From Microbulbifer thermotolerans (lineage in GTDB: Bacteria; Pseudomonadota; Gammaproteobacteria; Pseudomonadales; Cellvibrionaceae): DNA of 59,479 nucleotides. This document shows positions 43,795 to 52,939 of this stretch, in pieces (position 1 is the first letter of the stretch; each line of letters opens with the position of its first letter). The position numbers and the translations under genes are program-made. Where the stretch lies: positions 22,328 through 81,806 of the forward strand of contig NZ_FOKT01000011.1 of assembly GCF_900112305.1 (NCBI RefSeq). The letters are read 5' to 3'. The notes below the pieces were generated by a model. It did not search any database. It worked only from the letters and a program-made list of their open reading frames with translations, and was not told the DNA's origin.

Positions 43795-45462
43795 TCAAAT
43801 AGCTTCCTCGGCCAATAAGCGGCGCCCCACCTGAGCACGCAGAGCCACCTTGTCAATTTTTCCCACCGCCGTCAGCGGCAGCGCTTTGAGAAACTGGAAC
43901 CGGTCCGGTATCTTGTAGTCGGCAAGCCCCTGCTCTCTAAGAAAACGGCGCAGCTGTACGGGTTTTAATTTTGCGTTGCGTGTGACGATACAGGCGCAGC
44001 TCTTCTCCCCAAGATTGGCATCCTGCAAGGCAATCAACCCTACCTGTTCAATGTCGCCGTGTTTCACCAGTAGGTTTTCCACCTCTTCCGCGGCTATTTT
44101 TTCTCCACCGCGATTGATCTGGTCTTTGACCCGCCCCACGACTCTTAAATAGCCGTCTTCATCCTGCTGCACTATGTCTCCGGAGCAGTAAAATCCCTCT
44201 TTGTCGAATACCCGTGCGTTTTGCTGCGGTGCCTTGTAATAACCGCGAAAGGTGTATGGGCCACGGGTATAAAGCAGACCGGGCTGCCCCACGGTTACTG
44301 GGTTGCCTTTTTCGTCCAGCACCCGAACCTCATCGCCATCGCTCATCGGGCGCCCCTGAGTGGTGAAAATTTTTTCATCGCTATCGTCCAGACGCGTGTA
44401 ATTCACCAGGCCTTCGGCCATTCCGAAAACCTGTTGCAAACGGCACCCAAGGACAGTGGGAACACGGCGGGCCACTGTCTCGGCAAAATTCGCCCCGCCC
44501 ACCTGTAACAATTGCAAACTGTTCAGAGGCTTCTCTCCGCGCGCCTGCGCGCGCTCAGCTGCAGACAGCCAGAGGTTTACCGCTGAAGGGACCAAGGCGG
44601 CCATGGTGACGCCGTGGCGCTGCACCAGTGCAAAACACTGCCCGGGCTCCGTTGATTCGGCCAGGATCACGGTGCCCCCCGCGTGAAAAACACCGAGAGC
44701 GCCCGGGGAGCTGAGGGGAAAATTATGCGGTGCGGGCAATGCACAGAGGTATCTGGTGTGCGAGCTCAGGCGGCAAATCTCCGCGCTGCGGCGCACACTA
44801 TAGTAGTAATCATTGTGTGTGCGCGGGATCAGCTTTGGTGTTCCCGTGCTGCCTCCGGACAATTGGAAAAATGCCACTTGATGTGCCGCCGAGGGAGAAC
44901 AAAACGCCCGTCCGGCGGGGCCCTCAGGGCTGTGGAGACATTGTTCCAGATCGTCTGTGTAATCTGTGGCCCCCAGCACCAATACGTGCACCTGGGGGAA
45001 TTTCTTTTTCAGCTGTTCAGTGAAATCTGCACTTCGAAACAGCTTGTGACGCGCGCTGCCGATTACCAGCGCCGGTTGCAGTTGTTCCGCATAGGCATTG
45101 AGTTCCAGTTGTTGATGGCTAAACAGCGCATTGACCGGCGCCACGCCAAGTTTCAGCAAGGCAAAAAAGACAATATAAAACTCGGCGATATTGGGTAACT
45201 GGACCAGCGCAGTCTGCCCCCGGCACAGTCCGCGCTGCCCAAGCTCTGCCGCCAAATGGGATGACAGCCGGTCAAGATCCGCGTAGGTAAAGGCCCGCTC
45301 GCCACAAATTACAGCCACGTTTTTTGCAGAGTCACTCCCCTGTATCAAATCAGTCAGGGGGCGGTCTATCCAGTAGCCACTCTGCCGATAGCGACGTTGC
45401 AGCTCCTCGGGCCATTGCGTGTATTCAATTGCGGAAATCGCACCCATAGCCTCTGTAGTCAT
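43795..45462 (-). CDS. entE: EntE, 2,3-dihydroxybenzoate-AMP ligase
   Basis: This 555-aa adenylating enzyme activates DHB and loads it on EntB. Motifs: QLSGGSTGTPKLIPRTHNDY (A3/P-loop), PAPHNFPLSSPG, QVFGMAEGLVNYTRLDD, and YLRVVGRVKDQINRGGEKIAAEEVE with the later GKIDK lysine. These are the aryl-acid ligase forms seen in EntE/DhbE. Its ATG overlaps the entC stop (ATGA). Confidence 0.95.
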   Translation of the reverse strand: MTTEAMGAISAIEYTQWPEELQRRYRQSGYWIDRPLTDLIQGSDSAKNVAVICGERAFTYADLDRLSSHLAAELGQRGLCRGQTALVQLPNIAEFYIVFFALLKLGVAPVNALFSHQQLELNAYAEQLQPALVIGSARHKLFRSADFTEQLKKKFPQVHVLVLGATDYTDDLEQCLHSPEGPAGRAFCSPSAAHQVAFFQLSGGSTGTPKLIPRTHNDYYYSVRRSAEICRLSSHTRYLCALPAPHNFPLSSPGALGVFHAGGTVILAESTEPGQCFALVQRHGVTMAALVPSAVNLWLSAAERAQARGEKPLNSLQLLQVGGANFAETVARRVPTVLGCRLQQVFGMAEGLVNYTRLDDSDEKIFTTQGRPMSDGDEVRVLDEKGNPVTVGQPGLLYTRGPYTFRGYYKAPQQNARVFDKEGFYCSGDIVQQDEDGYLRVVGRVKDQINRGGEKIAAEEVENLLVKHGDIEQVGLIALQDANLGEKSCACIVTRNAKLKPVQLRRFLREQGLADYKIPDRFQFLKALPLTAVGKIDKVALRAQVGRRLLAEEAI

Positions 45463-46823
45463 GCCGACACCTCCGACCTGGTGTCCAACGGCTTGCGCGC
45501 GGCCCGAGCAATTTCTCCGCTGTTATTTTTGTTCGCCCTTACATTGTCTTCGCCGATAACGTCAGCTTTTTCCCCGTCTTTTTCCATGTCCGCGTCAACG
45601 CCGAGGGCATTCAACATCGTCTTAAGTTTTGCCTGTGTTTCCTGCCACTCACTTTCCGGGTCCGAGTCCGCCACGATGCCTGCACCCGCAAAAAGCTGTA
45701 CACGGCGTCCGGAAAAGAATCCGCACCGAATTGCCACCGCCCATTCGCCATTGCCCTGGGCATCACACCAGCCGACGATGCCACCGAACATTCCCCGGTC
45801 AAATGGTTCCACCAGTTGAATCAGTTTCTGCGCAGCTTCCGTCGGGAATCCACATAAAGCCGGCGTTGGATGCAGGCGGCAGGCCAACTGCAGTACTGTC
45901 ATATCCGGGTTAGCCAGCGTTCCACAAATTGGCGTAGAGAGATGCCACATGGTGCTGGTTTGCATCAATTGAGGGCTATCGGGAATGCTTAGTTCGCTGC
46001 ACAGCGGCGTCAATTGCGCGCGAATATCTTCAATCACCAGCCGGTGCTCGTAGGCATCTTTAGCGGACTCGGTGAGATTTTCACTGACCTTTTTATCCAT
46101 CGCCGTATCGCCCTGCCGCTTGGCCGAGCCAGCCAGGGGATTGGTATACACTTGCGCTCCCTGGCGCCGCAGCAACAGCTCCGGACTTGCCCCTATCAAT
46201 TGCGCACCGCTGGATAGCGGAAAGCGGAAATGATAGGCAGAGGGGTTGAGCGCAACCAGACGACTAAAAAATGTGTTCAGGCACACAGGGCCATCCAATT
46301 CCAACTCCAGCATGCGGGAAAGAACGGCTTTTCGGATATCACTGAGGGAAAAGTTCGCAATGATCTGCTTAACCGCCTGTTTAAAGCGTTGTTTTTCTGG
46401 CAGGCTCTTTTGGTGCAGCAACCGGGGGGATTTACACTCACCCTGTTTTGTTTTAACAGCTATAAAAGGCTTAATCCGCAGTGAACGCGAGAAAATTTCA
46501 TAACTGCACGGTATTGTAATCTCCGCCGGCTGTGTCTGATCAAAGGGAATAGCGCCAATGGCAATCGGGTTGGCTATCCCTGCCTGACGCGCCCGTTGAA
46601 ATGCGGCTCGCAACTTATGATGGAAGAAATCGTTGTCCGAATCTCCATCCTTGCCCCCCAGAATCCATTGGTGACTTTTATCCCCGCTTTTTACCGGCAG
46701 TAGCAATTGTTCAAATATCCCATTTCCACGAATGCCGCAGTGGGATGACATAAAAAGGTATTCCGCGTTTGCCAGCTCAGAATCCACCCCCTTGAACTCT
46801 GCAGCTTCAGCCAGTTCGTTCAT
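45459..46823 (-). CDS. entC: EntC, isochorismate synthase
   Basis: This 454-aa chorismate-binding enzyme converts chorismate to isochorismate, the first step to DHB. Motifs: YTNPLAGSAKRQ, TSTMWHLSTPI, LHPTPALCGFPTEAA, FGGIVGWCDAQGNGEWAVAIRC and LFAGAGIVADSDPESEWQET, all family landmarks. It is longer than E. coli EntC (391 aa), in part because of a ~50-residue polar tail after LNALGVDAD. The ATG at 46823 has GAGGAG upstream. It leads the entC-E-B-A operon. Confidence 0.94.
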   Translation of the reverse strand: MNELAEAAEFKGVDSELANAEYLFMSSHCGIRGNGIFEQLLLPVKSGDKSHQWILGGKDGDSDNDFFHHKLRAAFQRARQAGIANPIAIGAIPFDQTQPAEITIPCSYEIFSRSLRIKPFIAVKTKQGECKSPRLLHQKSLPEKQRFKQAVKQIIANFSLSDIRKAVLSRMLELELDGPVCLNTFFSRLVALNPSAYHFRFPLSSGAQLIGASPELLLRRQGAQVYTNPLAGSAKRQGDTAMDKKVSENLTESAKDAYEHRLVIEDIRAQLTPLCSELSIPDSPQLMQTSTMWHLSTPICGTLANPDMTVLQLACRLHPTPALCGFPTEAAQKLIQLVEPFDRGMFGGIVGWCDAQGNGEWAVAIRCGFFSGRRVQLFAGAGIVADSDPESEWQETQAKLKTMLNALGVDADMEKDGEKADVIGEDNVRANKNNSGEIARAARKPLDTRSEVSA

Positions 46824-46898
46824 CGCATTCTCCTCGCGAGTAAAGGAACATCTGACCACTTCCAAAATGGTCCCACGGGCGCTATTGGATATTGAAAA

Positions 46899-47096
46899 GA
46901 ATCTGATTAATTCGCTTCAGGGCAATCGTTGCTGCACGCAGATATGGTGCTCAATTAAAGCTATGGATATTTAGAATATCGTTATATGTACGGGCGGAAT
47001 CTATAGCGGCCTAGTCATACATTATTGAAATATCCATTTCATTACCTGTGTGCCCCTCAATCAACTGCAGCGCTCGCGCGAATCAAACAGAGATTC
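46899..47096. repeat. 198-bp inverted-repeat-bounded element B
   Basis: This gene-free block between entC and the TonB receptor starts GAATCTGATTAATTCGC and ends GAATCAAACAGAGATTC, imperfect inverted repeats. Its last 42 bases match the right end of element A at about 32 of 42. It holds a weak Fur-like box. With the following 200 bp it makes up a 486-bp non-coding gap (46824-47309). Confidence 0.5.
46968..46986 (-). promoter_or_regulatory. Weak Fur-like box upstream of entC
   Basis: The minus strand reads TATAACGATATTCTAAATA, matching the Fur consensus at 12 of 19 positions by hand count. It lies about 145 bp upstream of entC and inside element B. The match is weak, but position and pathway make it plausible. 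Confidence 0.4.
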
Positions 47097-47237
47097 TTTA
47101 GTGAACCCGAGGAGTTTTTGGAATGAGTTTCCACCGGACATCAGTGCAATAAGCCGGGACCAGTATCAGCAACTCCTTTGCATATAGCCCCGGCACGCAT
47201 CCGTGCGCTATCCAGCCCGGAATCGGGCCGAAGACAG

Positions 47238-47257
47238 GGTGCCCAGCAGTGGGCACC
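47238..47257. other. Perfect 8-bp stem-loop after TonB receptor gene
   Basis: GGTGCCCAGCAGTGGGCACC forms a perfect 8-bp stem with a 4-base loop. A second stem, GGATGCAC/GCGCATCC with a 4-base loop, lies at 47290-47309, directly against the receptor stop codon. Neither has a T-run, so they may be Rho-associated ends, mRNA-stabilising structures or attenuators. Confidence 0.4.
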
Positions 47258-47309
47258 TGAATGCAGTTACAAGCAGAACCGCGCTTGATGGATGCACATG
47301 GGCGCATCC

Positions 47310-49241
47310 TTAGAAGCTATAGTGGGCACTCAGATAATAATTTCGGCCCAATTCCCTTGAGTAATAGCTTTCATTTTCCTCTTCCAGGTCGACATCCGTA
47401 ACATTTTTTATTCCAAATCGCAGTCCGAATGCGTCCGTTATTTCATAGGACCCGGTTACGTCAAGGCGGGTGTAGGAAGGCAGGGTTTCCCCGTAATAAT
47501 CTACTTGTTCGCCGACATAGTTAGCGGAAACGTTGCCATTTAGCGCATCGGTGATCTGCCAATTCAGCGCCAGGTTTGCCTGCGTTTCCGGCTGATTCTC
47601 CAGGTCTATATCTTCTCCGCCGTAGCTGTATTCCGCATCGAACATATGGGTGTAATTGCCGGAAAGGAAAACGCTTGGCGTCAGCGTAACACTGCCATCC
47701 AGCTCTATGCCCCGGGTGTGGGCGGTGGAGAGATTCACCCAGGCGCGGGCACCGAGGGACTCGATATAACTGGCCTCTATCTTATCTTCGACATCGTTAT
47801 CGAAGACCACCGCACTTAGGTGCCAGCCGTCTTCACGCGCCTCAATACCCGCTTCCATATTGGTGCTTGTTTCCGGCTCCAGATCGGGATTTCCAGGTAT
47901 ATAACAAGAGCCTCCACAGCTGAGCAGTTGGTATTGTTCACTGAACTGATAAACATCCGGCGCCTTGAATGCCTCGCTGATACCGCCTTTCAATACAATT
48001 GCGTCCGTCAATGCATAAGTCACGAACAGCTTTGAGGTGAAATGATCTCCGAACAGCTCGTGATCATCGAGGCGCCCCCCCAGAGTGAGGTTCAATCGCT
48101 CGGTGAAGGCGATTTCATCCTGAACGAACAGAGAAGTAGTGCTGACGGATTCAGAGCCGGTATCTGCATAGGAAACTTTGTCAGTGACTTCCTGTTCCCG
48201 GTACTCAATTCCGGCTGTTACGGCGTTAATACCCAGCTCGGTAATGCCATACGCTTTAAAATAGGTATTCTGCTCTTCCAGTATCCGATCTTGCGGATCG
48301 TCGTAGCGGCTGTTGTAGTCCTCGATTTCGCTGTCTTCCTGCTTCAGGTAGACAACACTTTTACCCCAGCCCCACTTGGCATCGTGGGTCAAGCCGTAGG
48401 AAAAGCGCTCAATTGACTGCTCCCGATAGTCAGCCCAGCCATCGCCAGCACTGTAGCGGCCGTAGGGGCGCTCATCATTGTTATAACCCAGGTCCACATC
48501 GAGATTTTGATTGTCGGTCAGCTTGATCCGGGTGGTACTCACCAAACTGGAAGATTCTTTTTCCTCCAATCCGGGCACCTCTGTCAGATCATCGGCATCG
48601 TTGCGGTACCAGGCATCGCGCTGATAAATTTCCGCGCTCAGGGATTGGCTCACGCGATCGCTGAGCGCACCGGAAATGGAAGCATTCACACGTTGCTGCG
48701 CACCCTCTTCACCGCCGTCGACCCCGCGGAATTCCACGTTGACATTGCCGTGCCACTCCTGTGACGGCGCCTTGGTGATAATGTTCACCACACCCCCAAT
48801 AGCATCAGAGCCATACAGCGCAGCCATAGGACCGCGCACGATTTCCACGCGCTCGATACTGCCGAGGGGTACGGAGTTGTAATCAAAATCTCCGCCTCGC
48901 CACAGGGCACCGATGGAGGACACCCGCTTTCCATCCACTAGGATCAGGGTGTAGCGCCCGCCCATCCCGCGGATCTGAATTTCATCCCGCCCCAGTGAGT
49001 CCGAGCGGTTGTTCACCCCCACCGTATCCCGCAATAAATCGGCGAGACTGTTGACGGAAGTACGTGTGATTTCCTCGGAGGTAATGACGCTGGTAAAGGC
49101 GGGAGAGGTTGCGCTATCGCGAGCGGTCAGCGTTGCCGTCACGACCATTTCCTCCATATCCCCCTTCTCAGCGTCAGCGGCGTATACCGGTACCGCCAGG
49201 TTCATTGCGATCAGTGCAGCAAGCGTATTTTTTTTAAACAT
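47310..49241 (-). CDS. TonB-dependent catecholate siderophore receptor
   Basis: This 643-aa outer-membrane receptor has a signal peptide (MFKKNTLAALIAMNLAVPVYA), a TonB-box-like EEMVVTA segment, a plug domain (DEIQIRGMGGRYTLILVDGKRVSS and SIERVEIVRGPMAALYGSDAIGGVVNIITK) and a 22-strand barrel ending RNYYLSAHYSF. Length and motifs resemble CirA/IrgA, which take catecholate or linear DHB-serine compounds, more than the larger FepA. A GGGAGAG site precedes the ATG. It lies upstream of entC on the same strand, with a Fur-like box in its promoter region. Confidence 0.9.
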   Translation of the reverse strand: MFKKNTLAALIAMNLAVPVYAADAEKGDMEEMVVTATLTARDSATSPAFTSVITSEEITRTSVNSLADLLRDTVGVNNRSDSLGRDEIQIRGMGGRYTLILVDGKRVSSIGALWRGGDFDYNSVPLGSIERVEIVRGPMAALYGSDAIGGVVNIITKAPSQEWHGNVNVEFRGVDGGEEGAQQRVNASISGALSDRVSQSLSAEIYQRDAWYRNDADDLTEVPGLEEKESSSLVSTTRIKLTDNQNLDVDLGYNNDERPYGRYSAGDGWADYREQSIERFSYGLTHDAKWGWGKSVVYLKQEDSEIEDYNSRYDDPQDRILEEQNTYFKAYGITELGINAVTAGIEYREQEVTDKVSYADTGSESVSTTSLFVQDEIAFTERLNLTLGGRLDDHELFGDHFTSKLFVTYALTDAIVLKGGISEAFKAPDVYQFSEQYQLLSCGGSCYIPGNPDLEPETSTNMEAGIEAREDGWHLSAVVFDNDVEDKIEASYIESLGARAWVNLSTAHTRGIELDGSVTLTPSVFLSGNYTHMFDAEYSYGGEDIDLENQPETQANLALNWQITDALNGNVSANYVGEQVDYYGETLPSYTRLDVTGSYEITDAFGLRFGIKNVTDVDLEEENESYYSRELGRNYYLSAHYSF

Positions 49242-49301
49242 TTGTCAAAACTCTCCCCCAGTCTGCGAGTTAACGCCACCCGCGTGTAACGTCCAATTGA
49301 T

Positions 49302-49320
49302 GCAAATGATATAGATTCTT
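49302..49320 (+). promoter_or_regulatory. Fur-like box upstream of TonB receptor
   Basis: GCAAATGATATAGATTCTT matches the Fur consensus at 12 of 19 positions by hand count, 61 bp upstream of the receptor ATG, where a Fur site would overlap the promoter. The remaining gap up to hutG (49321-49541) shows no gene; the hut operon ends there without an obvious terminator. Confidence 0.5.
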
Positions 49321-49541
49321 ATTTAGCTTTACAATACTAAACAATGGTTAACCCCAAGCTGGGCAGGTAATTCGCGTCAATTTGTTTTCGCACAGCGCGG
49401 GCCGACAGCCGAAAGCCAGTGACAGCGCGCGAATCGACGGCAGGTGGCGGCAATTGGGTGTTGAACAATTTGCGTGCGCAGCAGAATTGCCACGCGAAGG
49501 GGAGCGGCCAGCCTGTGCCGCTCAAACGGAATGGACTGGGA

Positions 49542-50513
49542 TCAAATTGTGGATTGCGGCAGCGCGGAAATGCCGTTGACGATCAGGAAGGCGATAATCG
49601 CCGCCGTGCGCGCGGCGCGATCTTCAATATCGAAATAGGGGTTGTACTCCGCCATATCCGCCAGGCACACCTTTTTCGATGCCAAAACCGTATCCAGCAG
49701 CGGTTCCAATAACTCCAGTGACACACCCCGCCCCGCCGGGGCACTGACGGCGGGCATCACCGCCGCTGGCAGAACATCCAGGCACACGGTCAGGTAGACA
49801 ATGTCCACACCGCGGATAAATTCCCGAATCCGCTCTTGCACCGACTCCAGGTTCCAGGCGGTAATTTCGCGGTCGCGAATCACCCTCACACCCAGTTCAT
49901 TGGCGCGTTGGTAGAGCGCGGGTGTATTGGCACTGTCGGCGGCGCCGACACACAGATAATTAAACGGGCGACCATTGATCTCGCACTGCTCGGCGATCTG
50001 ATAAAAGGGTGTACCCGATGAGCCCTTGGGCGCAGGGATACGCAAGTCCAGATGGGCGTCAAAATTGATAATGCCGAGCGTCTTATCTCTGTGTTGTTCC
50101 CGCATCCAGCGGGCGATACCCAAATAGCTACCGAAGGCAATCTCGTGGCCGCCACCGAGCACCAGCGGAAAATGGCCGCCAGAGAGCAGTTCGGCGATGC
50201 GCGCGCCCAGCAGCGATTGCGCGGACTCCAGGTCGTCTTTTTGAACTCTGACGTTACCCGCATCGTACAGGGGCGCATCAAAAGTGGCGGGCAGGTTGGC
50301 CATGGCCAGGCGCAACACGCGCGGCCCCTTGGCAGCACCGATGCGGCCTTTGTTGCGGCGCACGCCCTCGTCGGAGGCAAAACCGAGTATCGCCACCCCT
50401 GGCGGGCTGTCCAGCTGCAAGGGCGCAATCCTCTGGTGCCAGCGCTCACCGGCTCTGCCGTCCTCTGTGTCAGTGCGGCCGCGCCACAGGCGCATATCAG
50501 CCAGCTGCAACAT
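49542..50513 (-). CDS. hutG: Formimidoylglutamase HutG, arginase family
   Basis: This 323-aa manganese enzyme hydrolyses N-formimino-L-glutamate to glutamate and formamide, the last step of the four-step histidine pathway. Metal-binding motifs are seen: LGGGHEIAFGSY, NFDAHLDLR and CLDVLPAAVMPAVSAP. The ureohydrolase family is clear, and the hut context picks HutG over agmatinase or arginase. The ATG at 50513 has AGGAGG six bases upstream and overlaps the end of hutI by 17 bp. Confidence 0.92.
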   Translation of the reverse strand: MLQLADMRLWRGRTDTEDGRAGERWHQRIAPLQLDSPPGVAILGFASDEGVRRNKGRIGAAKGPRVLRLAMANLPATFDAPLYDAGNVRVQKDDLESAQSLLGARIAELLSGGHFPLVLGGGHEIAFGSYLGIARWMREQHRDKTLGIINFDAHLDLRIPAPKGSSGTPFYQIAEQCEINGRPFNYLCVGAADSANTPALYQRANELGVRVIRDREITAWNLESVQERIREFIRGVDIVYLTVCLDVLPAAVMPAVSAPAGRGVSLELLEPLLDTVLASKKVCLADMAEYNPYFDIEDRAARTAAIIAFLIVNGISALPQSTI

Positions 50514-51741
50514 CGCTGCCTCCTACGGTTTTGCCGGCAAAAAATACCCGCGCTGGATTCAGCGCGCCTACTTCGTAAGCCAGCCGATCGGGAGTATCCA
50601 TTGGCCAGAGGACCATATCCGCCCGCAGTCCCACACGCAGTGATCCACGGGAGCAACTGAGTCCCAACGCCCTTGCCGCGGCGCGGGTGACGCCTGCCAG
50701 GGCTTCCGCGGGCGTCAGCCCGAAAAAATTACAACCCATGTTCATCATTAGGCGCAGCGATGCCAGGGGGCAGCTGCCTGGATTGAGATCAGAGGCCAGA
50801 GCCATGGGGACGCCAGAGGCGCGCAGCTTTTCCACCGGGGGTGTACGCGTTTCACGCAGCGTGTAAAAGGCCCCCGGCAACAATACTGCGACGGTGCCGC
50901 TTTCGGCCAAGGCCGCCACATCCATATCAGTGGTGTACTCAATATGGTCAACCGAGAGAGCGCCGGCCTTGACCGCCATGGCGGTGGCACCGGTATGCGC
51001 CATCTGCTCCGCGTGTACCTTCACCGGCAGGCCGAGCTTCTTCGCACAGTCGATAACCCGCTGGCACTGCTCGACAGAAAAAGCGATGGACTCACAGAAC
51101 ATATCCACCGCATCGGCCAACTGTTCCCCTGCCGCCGCAGGCAGTATCCGCTCGCATACCAGATCGATATATTCATCCGCGCGGCCGTCGTATTCCGGCG
51201 GCAGGGCATGGGCCGCAAGACAGCTGGTGACAATCTCCACCGGGTAGTGCTGAGCCAGGCGGCGGGCGGTGCGCAGCTGCTTCAGTTCCGTGTCCAACTC
51301 CAAACCGTAGCCGGATTTGATTTCCACGGTGGTCACGCCTTCGGACATCAGCGCCTGCAGGCGTGGCACAGCAGCGGCGTAGAGCTGTTCGGCACTGGCG
51401 GCGCGGGTGGCGCGTACCGTCGACAAAATCCCCCCGCCGGACCGGGCCACCTCCTCGTAGCTTTCACCGCCGAGGCGGCGGGCAAATTCCGACGCGCGGT
51501 GGCCGCCGTAAACCAGGTGGGTGTGGCAGTCGATCAGGCCCGGTGTCAGCCACTGGCCCTCGCCATCTACAACTTCATCCGCACTGCAATCCGGCAGTTC
51601 TTTGCGCGAACCCAGCCAGACAATTTTGCCGCCGGTCACCGCCACTGCGGCGTCCTCCACGGCACCGTAGCCCCCGCGGATCGCCGGGTCCATGGTGGCG
51701 GCGTGGATATTGGTGATCAACAAGTCACAGCGTTCTGTCAT
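50497..51741 (-). CDS. hutI: Imidazolonepropionase HutI
   Basis: This 414-aa metal-dependent amidohydrolase opens 4-imidazolone-5-propionate to formiminoglutamate. Motifs: TPGLIDCHTHLVYGGHR (metal HxH), EIKSGYGLELDTELK, KVHAEQMAHTGAT, SVDHIEYT and ALASDLNPGSCPL. Size is normal. The ATG at 51741 is preceded by GGGAAAAG; the in-frame upstream part to 51810 lacks family features. It is first of the minus-strand hutIG pair, divergent from hutC. Confidence 0.95.
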   Translation of the reverse strand: MTERCDLLITNIHAATMDPAIRGGYGAVEDAAVAVTGGKIVWLGSRKELPDCSADEVVDGEGQWLTPGLIDCHTHLVYGGHRASEFARRLGGESYEEVARSGGGILSTVRATRAASAEQLYAAAVPRLQALMSEGVTTVEIKSGYGLELDTELKQLRTARRLAQHYPVEIVTSCLAAHALPPEYDGRADEYIDLVCERILPAAAGEQLADAVDMFCESIAFSVEQCQRVIDCAKKLGLPVKVHAEQMAHTGATAMAVKAGALSVDHIEYTTDMDVAALAESGTVAVLLPGAFYTLRETRTPPVEKLRASGVPMALASDLNPGSCPLASLRLMMNMGCNFFGLTPAEALAGVTRAAARALGLSCSRGSLRVGLRADMVLWPMDTPDRLAYEVGALNPARVFFAGKTVGGSDVAAG

Positions 51742-51846
51742 AGATACTTTTCCCAACGCCGAAACGGCCTTTACATGACACGGACGGCGCGAATTTCTTC
51801 TTTTAACCATAGACGGTCGCCCGGTAGACCGAGCGGTTTCTCTAAG

Positions 51847-51916
51847 GAACCTCTGATTAATTCGAGTGAGCGCCGAAATTAATCCCGGGGCACTCAGGCA
51901 AACTCATCAGAGACTC
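51847..51916. repeat. 70-bp element C, related to elements A and B
   Basis: It begins GAACCTCTGATTAATTCG and ends TCAGAGACTC, an imperfect inverted pair. On the minus strand its end matches element A at 25 of 29 bases. It lies in the 344-bp hutI-hutC divergent region (51742-52085), which otherwise holds the HutC operator and no gene. Confidence 0.45.
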
Positions 51917-52036
51917 GCCGAGCTGGCGGCGCGGGCGCGGCCTCTGCCTGACAGGCATCCCGACCCCACCCACTAATCCCACCTAAGCCGCACTCGGCTT
52001 GACAGCACTCGGAGTGGGCACCATAGTACCCACCAT

Positions 52037-52060
52037 CTTGTATATACAACCATATACAAG
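52037..52060. promoter_or_regulatory. HutC operator
   Basis: This 24-bp near-palindrome in the hutI-hutC divergent region has arms CTTGTATA and TATACAAG; within it TTGTATATACAA is itself a perfect palindrome. The TGTA/TACA core agrees with known HutC sites in Pseudomonas. It lies 26 bp before hutC, so it should give autoregulation, and it may also control hutIG. Confidence 0.8.
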
Positions 52061-52085
52061 CTGACGTAGCAATTGACCGAAGTCT

Positions 52086-52820
52086 ATGAATACTGCAAGA
52101 GAGCCCTCGGGCCCCAACACCGGCGAGCCACGCTATGCAGCCATCAAGCGCCATATCCGCCGCCAGATAGAGACGGGCAACTGGCCGGTGCACTTTCAGG
52201 TGCCCTCGGAAAACCAACTGGCACAGGAGTTCAATGTCAGCCGCATGACGGCGCGCCGGGCGCTGAGTGAGTTGACAGACGAAGGGGTGCTGAAACGCTC
52301 CCAAGGGCTGGGCACCTTCGTCGCCGAGCCGGTGCCGGCGGGCTCGCTCTTGGAAGTGCGCAATATCGCCGACGAGATCTCCGCCCGCGGCCACAGCTAC
52401 AGCAGCCGGGTTCTATTGTTGCAGGGGGGGGAAGCCACACCCGAAGTGGCCCACGCCCTGAACGTGCCCGAGGGCGCGCTCATCTTCCACTCGATCATTG
52501 TGCACTGCGATAACGGGCTGCCGATTCAGTGGGAAGAGCGCTTTACCAATCCGGCGCTGGCGCCAGACTACTTGCAACAGGATTTCAGTGCGACCACCCC
52601 CAACGCCTATCTGTCCCGGGTGGCACCGCTGGTCGAGGCGGACACCACGGTGGAGGCGATTGCCGCGGATGCGGCCATCAGCGCGGCACTGGCAATTGAA
52701 GTAAACAGCCCATGCCTGCAGATCTGGCGCCGCACCAAGAGCAGCGCCGGCACCGTGAGTTTTGCGCGGCTGGTGCACCCGGGGAATCGTTATCGGTTGG
52801 GCGCGCAGCTCAGGTTCTGA
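52086..52820 (+). CDS. hutC: HutC, GntR-family repressor of histidine utilisation
   Basis: This 244-aa regulator has an N-terminal GntR winged helix (YAAIKRHIRRQIETGNW, VPSENQLAQEFNVSRMTARRALSEL) and a C-terminal UTRA ligand domain that should bind urocanate (FARLVHPGNRYRLGAQLRF). It is divergent from hutIG and upstream of hutUH, with a matching operator in front. The ATG at 52086 lacks a strong ribosome site. Confidence 0.93.
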   Translation: MNTAREPSGPNTGEPRYAAIKRHIRRQIETGNWPVHFQVPSENQLAQEFNVSRMTARRALSELTDEGVLKRSQGLGTFVAEPVPAGSLLEVRNIADEISARGHSYSSRVLLLQGGEATPEVAHALNVPEGALIFHSIIVHCDNGLPIQWEERFTNPALAPDYLQQDFSATTPNAYLSRVAPLVEADTTVEAIAADAAISAALAIEVNSPCLQIWRRTKSSAGTVSFARLVHPGNRYRLGAQLRF

Positions 52821-52939
52821 AGAATTGGCATGCGTACCCCACCGCCAAAATAACTTTCGCACCCACGGATTAAGACAACTACACACCCGATAAAGAAATA
52901 CAAACGGGCGACTCCGAGAAAATACCTTGCGAGGCAACC

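Noticed and set aside
47098..47307. 69-aa minus-strand frame between the TonB receptor and entC
   Set aside because: It spans two stem-loops and a repeat boundary, and the sequence has no domain features.
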